Shown: positions 60,201 to 64,000 of the stretch, piece by piece | Layout of the letters: every line of letters begins with the position of its first letter | How positions within the stretch are numbered: position 1 is the stretch's first letter | Origin: Litoditis marina | Lineage: Eukaryota > Nematoda > Chromadorea > Rhabditida > Rhabditidae | Assembly (NCBI GenBank): GCA_964036275.1 | Contig: OZ038439.1 | Location: 7,725,169-7,789,168, forward strand | Length of the DNA stretch: 64,000 nucleotides | Reading direction: 5' to 3' | The notes under the pieces: model-generated | What the model was told of the DNA's origin: nothing | The model's database searches: none | What the model saw: only the letters and a program-made list of their open reading frames with translations | Program-made: the position numbers and the translations under genes

Positions 60201-62238
60201 GATCAGGTTACGCAGTTGGTCAATATACTCTTGCTTTTGTATGGAAAACACTAGTAAGGTCTGGCTATTCTTCAAAAATGAGCCTGTTTTGGTTTTTCGA
60301 CTGGAGGTACGTCAAATTTTCATCATTTTGGATCAGAAAAGATATATTTTCAGCTATACGTGGTGAAACTGCCACTAACAAATCAGGATTCACGGCGGGT
60401 TGGGTTTACTGCTGGCATATTTCTGGTGCGGAAAGTAGATATCGTTTTTGTTAGCATCTTTTATTTGACTATTCCAGATATTTGTACTGCAAAGGCAGCC
60501 GTTATCCAATGGTTTCTGTCAAAATGGCGCCCCTCATTGCGCCCTGGTCTCTGCCATTCTGCCAACCGGTTGGTAATTTTTATTTTGTTTTCGATAAATC
60601 GATTTTTGATCTGCTTTACTGTTGTTGAAGTTTATTCGTATCCGAACTCGAAAAGATTCGGTAAGGTCTAACTATTTTTTAGAAGGAACCACACATTGCA
60701 CAATTTCTTGATTGCGATTCATTATGCGATCAAATTATGAATTCATCTCATCGTGTATTTCTCTTATTCGAAACTTTTCTGTTTAGGATTCGGAGAAGAC
60801 GCAATTGGAGGAGGTTCTGATGTTGAATGAACTGCGACAGAGCAGGGAGTTCAGTGACCCGGATGCCATAAACCTATCGGTTGGTTTTCTGGTTTGGTTT
60901 AGTTTGGTTGATTGAGCTAGTATTTATCTAGTCAACAGTACAGTAACGCCTTTGCGGTGTGATGAGGCACATTTTTGACATGTGCCTACATTTTGTTCCG
61001 GTTAAACCATCGATTTCACGTTTAGCCATATAGAATTCAGAACTAAAAAGAATAATATTCTAATAATCTTTGCGCAATACAACCAGTATTCTTATCATTA
61101 CTATCGTTACAGGAACTTACCACGGCCCACCTGCAGTCGGTGGTGAAGCTGTTCGCCCTCGCGTGTCAGAGTGAACGGGAGACAAGGGCCTCCGAATTCG
61201 CCCAATTCGTCTCCTCTTCCAAGGGAATTCAAGTCATGTGCAACTACGCCACAAAGATGAAGAAACAGGTCCTAGCGGATAAGGTGGGTGCTTTTATCGA
61301 TAATAATAATAATAATAATATACTCTTAGTCAATTGCACAGTCACGTGAAACATGTTAAACACAGCAGAACTCAGAAACGTGCAAGACAAAGTGCACGAT
61401 TTCTCATTAGAATGCCAACATTACGGGACTATTCAATTTACTGATAGTTTATCGGGTTTTTGTTTCTTAGAATTGTTGAGCGAAGTTCCGAAGTCAACCT
61501 TTGTTTCTCACTTCAGGTGGCAGCCATCGGTCGCGAGCAGATGAGCGCAACCCTGGACGATTCGCTCTTCTCCCAAGCGTCTACAGTAACCGAGAGACTG
61601 GCGCCAAGAAGGGTTTCCCTCAACAGAAGAAGGACTGTCAACAGTGTACCCGCGGTGCTGCCGGAGGTCAGTGTGTCAATTTAATGCTGTGTAGAATCAT
61701 GTAAATTACGAAAAACAACTATAAAGCGGTTGTTTGATAATACAAAACACTATATGGTTGTCTCAACCTTCTCAAATGTAAAATATGCAACCGGAGCAAA
61801 CAATCTCCATGTTCTGCACAAGTTTCTTGAGTTGGCTGCTAGCTGGATCCGATTTCCATTCTATGCCTACTTGTAGTCAACATTTCGAAATTTCGATTGT
61901 TAGTTATTACGAAAACTGGGAAAGAGTGGCTCGCGATCGCCACAAAACTCACAATCATGTAAATTAGATAAAAAAACATGAATTAAAAGTTATTATTCAA
62001 GTTAACAACACTATTTCTGTTTAGGATGAGGAAGAAGCCAAAGAAGCGGAAGACTCGCCTCCGATGGAGACCACCCACGACGAAAAAGAGGGAGACCTCC
62101 CCAGTGAACAGACACACAATGTCTCCCTCCAACTGCCAGTACAGAGATTCAATCGAAACCCGTTCAAGGTTAGGCGGGTTTTGTAGTTTGGTGTTGGCAA
62201 ATTAGAATGGTTCTCAATGCGAGAAGGAAGAAACTTAC

Positions 62239-62297
<59 letters not shown>

Positions 62298-63879
62298 ATA
62301 CCATATATATATATACCATTCAATTGCAGTTTAAAGGACCGTTGACACGGGATTGGTCCAAATAATCGTCCTACTTTAAGTGCGTCCGCTACTATAATTC
62401 TGATTGCCTAATAAACTATTTTATAACTATTGTATTCGTTTCGTTTCGCAGCGTTCTGCGGCGGACACCTCTGTGTTGGATACTTCGACCGGTTCGGTTT
62501 TCGACCAATTGGAGGCCTCCTTCGATAATCCACGCAAACGAACGAAGGAGGAGGAGGTAGGCGAAGCATAAGCGTGTTCATTGAACTATTTCTCTATAAA
62601 TTTATTTAAAACAATGATATGTGTTGTATATCTGTATAAGTATTACTTGTATATATGACAAGTATTGAAACATTGAACACGAAATGAACTCGGTGAAGAC
62701 CATACCCACAACACACACCAAAAACTCAACCGCAAGCTATGGCGAAATAATCAAAAGAATAGCTCGTAATGTAAACTGCATGAGCGAGCGATTGGGACAT
62801 GAAGCCCCAGAAATCTGTCTGTATTTACATGTTTCAAGGGGTAGTAAATTAAATTTTACTTCACTTGTAGTATAAATCTTTTATTATGACAATGATAGTG
62901 TTCAATCGCTCAATGTTCTCATTTCAGTTGAAATCTGCTCCATGCAGTCAGAAGAAACAGATGAAATTGGGTTTCGGCGCGGCGCCGAAGAAGGGAAAGG
63001 AGAACTCGGGGTCGGTTCCCATTTACAGACTATATTAGTAAGGTTAAGGCGTTATTCCAAAAAGCCACCCATTTTGCCATTCAAATACGTGAAAATTATG
63101 ATTTTACACCGAAAATACGCATATGACATATTTTACCGATTCGTAAAAGGAGCACTTTTGTCTGAATTTTTCTCGTTATCTCGAAAACTTCACGGGAGTG
63201 TGAGAACATCTCATCGCTACGTATTAAAGTTCAAAATTTGCGTTTTCCAAGCTCGAACTATGTTGGTGAGCACGACTTCGACTAACCATACACCAGTAAG
63301 GTCCGACTAAGCAACAAAATGTAGTTCGTTTTTAGCTGTAAACACATAGAAAAATTAGGATTTTTCATCAAAAATAGACCGATTTTCTTCTTTTCGACTG
63401 AAAAGAGTCAGTTTTTCGAATTTTTCTGACTGTTCGGACAACTTTACTGGTGTATGCGACTAACTGTAACTAATTGGTCAGAAACCTCATTCTTCCCCAC
63501 TTTCAGTGCTACCGCTTTCTCGTTGTGGCTGGAACAGAATGAGGGCAAGATGAAGGAGTTGTTCAGGTTGGTCGATAGGTCAAATATCGATTTTTTGGTA
63601 GTTCCAGTTCAGAAACTTTATGGAAAACCCGTGCACTTATTAGTCTTTTTTCTCAATTTATGTTTGTTTGCATCTTGACTAATAAGTAGCTTTGAGCTGA
63701 AAGCTGTTTTCCGATTTTCTAAAATTATGTGTTCGTTTCATGGTGAACGTTGCGGCAAAAGCTTCTTTTCTCTTTTTTCCAAATTGTTGATAAATTGCCT
63801 TTTTTTCAGTGGAGAAGCTGATGAATTCGACAAGTTCTGCACGGGACAGTATCGACTGTTGTCAGCTGCCGAGAAAAAG
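49415..63879 (+). CDS. ctf-4: Replisome adaptor Ctf4 / WDHD1 / AND-1, 3' end beyond window
   Basis: Twenty-nine exons with unbroken phase (1,055 codons so far): 49415-49507, 49915-50034, 50255-50359, 50451-50518, 50983-51082, 51482-51588, 52301-52442, 53194-53285, 53590-53725, 54074-54193, 54558-54660, 55162-55294, 55939-56047, 56642-56701, 56977-57107, 57446-57539, 58243-58336, 58706-58818, 59611-59761, 60080-60206, 60478-60568, 60787-60879, 61113-61283, 61517-61666, 62025-62168, 62452-62556, 62928-63010, 63507-63566, 63810-63879. Residues 1-321 are an N-terminal WD40 propeller (FITSGTDDTLYVWD, FALSCTDGSVIIYNL, MNNKIVVWRISD). 322-440 is an acidic linker (DFSDDDMDDNDE). 441-900 is the SepB-type propeller and helical bundle (HKLEWLGYSNEGQL, LYCKGSRYP). 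1012 onward begins an HMG box (AFSLWLEQN ... LLSAAEKK). It trimerises and links the CMG helicase to polymerase alpha and cohesion factors. Exon 18 is followed by two extra copies of itself. Confidence 0.96.
50660..50960. repeat. Dispersed repeat in Ctf4 intron 4, related copy in intron 7
   Basis: Words GTGTTTT, GACCAAACTACAAAACGGG, GTTTTCACCAGT, GGGTGCTTCAAT and GTCGCCCTA occur here in order and again at 52850-53015 in intron 7. A single GTAGGGCGACTTTGTT word in intron 6 (52063) is the reverse complement of its right edge. Non-coding. Confidence 0.6.
52474..52641. mobile_element. hAT-like MITE in Ctf4 intron 7
   Basis: Left end CATATACCAGTAAGGTCCGA and right end TCGGACCTTACCGGTGTTTG are inverted repeats of the family with the intact copy at 63287-63456. 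No clear target duplication remains. Confidence 0.7.
57131..57212 (+). repeat. (CT)n microsatellite in Ctf4 intron 15
   Basis: Almost uninterrupted CT dinucleotides over about 80 bases just after the exon 15 donor. It may act as an intronic polypyrimidine tract, but the real acceptor lies further on at 57445. Confidence 0.9.
58731..59018 (+). repeat. 97-bp exon-intron unit present three times
   Basis: CGAGAGCAAGATAAGTGTGG starts at 58731, 58828 and 58925, an exact 97-base period with identical copies. The unit covers most of Ctf4 exon 18, its gtgggt donor and a few intron bases. The first copy belongs to the coding exon (ending 58818); copies 2 and 3 lack an acceptor. Since 97 is not a multiple of three, including extra copies shifts the frame to an early stop. 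Confidence 0.95.
59034..59073. mobile_element. TGTAGTTTGATC hairpin in Ctf4 intron 18
   Basis: TTGTAGTTTGATC and GATCAAACTACAA are perfect reverse complements around a 15-base loop, the tightest member of the family. It starts 16 bases after the third copy of the 97-bp unit. Confidence 0.8.
61321..61447. mobile_element. 130-bp dispersed element, copy 3, in Ctf4 intron 23
   Basis: Matches 37349-37481 in order (GTCAATTGCACAGTCACGTG, ACACAGCAGAACTCAGAAAC, AAGTGCACGA, CTCATTAGAATGC). Preceded by a short (TAA)n run at 61301-61320. Confidence 0.7.
62225..62378. mobile_element. Foldback element with (TA)n core in Ctf4 intron 25
   Basis: The right half (CAATTGCAGTTTAAAGGACC ... GGTCCAAATAATCGTCCT) belongs to the family seen at 9246-9371 and about 10475-10570; the centre is replaced by a (TA)n run of about 70 bases at 62239-62312. 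Confidence 0.55.
63287..63456. mobile_element. hAT-like MITE with perfect 8-bp target duplication
   Basis: 170 bases, starting CATACACCAGTAAGGTCCGA and ending TCGGACAACTTTACTGGTG plus TATG: inverted ends of about 22 bases. CGACTAAC flanks both sides (63279-63286 and 63457-63464), an exact 8-bp duplication. It lies in Ctf4 intron 27, contains no coding sequence, and gives the reference ends for copies at 8158, 16083 and 52474. Confidence 0.9.
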
Positions 63880-64000
63880 GTTTGTAGTTTGATCTTTGAT
63901 CACCTCTTATGGGTGACGAGACTTTAAACATGAAGAGAATACAAGTAAAAAGTATACCACAACATTGAAACAACAGTTGCTAACATTGTGTTGTCTTAAG
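63880..64000 (+). other. Start of Ctf4 intron 29, cut by the window end
   Basis: The intron begins gtttgtagtttgatc, so the TGTAGTTTGATC word sits directly on the splice donor. The next exon, expected to finish the HMG box, lies outside the window. Confidence 0.6.

Overview
The window is nuclear DNA of a multicellular eukaryote, and the evidence points to a nematode. The clear genes consist of many short exons separated by GT...AG introns whose 3' ends read mostly ttttcag or tttccag. Two encode secreted proteins built from nematode-typical cysteine modules: a two-ShKT-domain protein and a DB-module protein. Most start codons have an AG-ended pyrimidine tract 8 to 20 bases upstream, as expected for spliced-leader acceptors. 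From memory, Caenorhabditis elegans also carries the eEF1-gamma gene (F17C11.9) next to the Ctf4 gene (F17C11.10), as here. No prokaryotic operons, CRISPR arrays or plasmid features were seen. No tool was run: exon borders were chosen by eye from splice sites and unbroken reading phase.

Left part (1 to about 16 kb): strand-asymmetric G/T-rich DNA (1-523), a 100-bp satellite carrying (GGGT)n tracts between inverted arms (524-1960), a G-only tract, a tRNA-like element, and a 206-bp satellite (about 3890-5530). A small unrecognised six-exon minus-strand gene follows (7669-6595). Then comes a degenerate, roughly triplicated minus-strand gene segment (8.4-15.5 kb) invaded by inverted-repeat elements and a long (CA)n run.

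Middle part (16 to 37 kb): hAT-type MITEs, low-complexity CT tracts, a GGCACC minisatellite, a 1.7-kb tandem segmental duplication (22.3-27.4 kb), and two minus-strand genes of unknown family (27.8-29.7 kb and 32.2-36.0 kb). The second contains a duplicated exon pair with identical exon lengths.

Right part (37.9-64 kb) is gene-dense and best supported: the ShKT secreted protein (37942-40655, +), a 73-residue coiled-coil-like protein (42033-41371, -), tRNA-Leu(AAG) (42518-42599, +), the DB-module secreted protein (43079-45677, +), eEF1-gamma (49088-45815, -) and the replisome adaptor Ctf4/WDHD1 (49415 onward, +, running off the window inside its C-terminal HMG box). The last two diverge from a 326-bp shared promoter region containing a perfect E2F-like site. 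They serve translation elongation and DNA replication; no functional link is implied.

Most intergenic and intronic space is filled by short inverted-repeat families: a hAT-like MITE with 8-bp target duplications, hairpins with TGTAGTTTGATC arms, a 130-bp element beginning near GTCAATTGCAC, and several single foldbacks. These, the exon-level duplications and the satellites are the most interesting material in the window.
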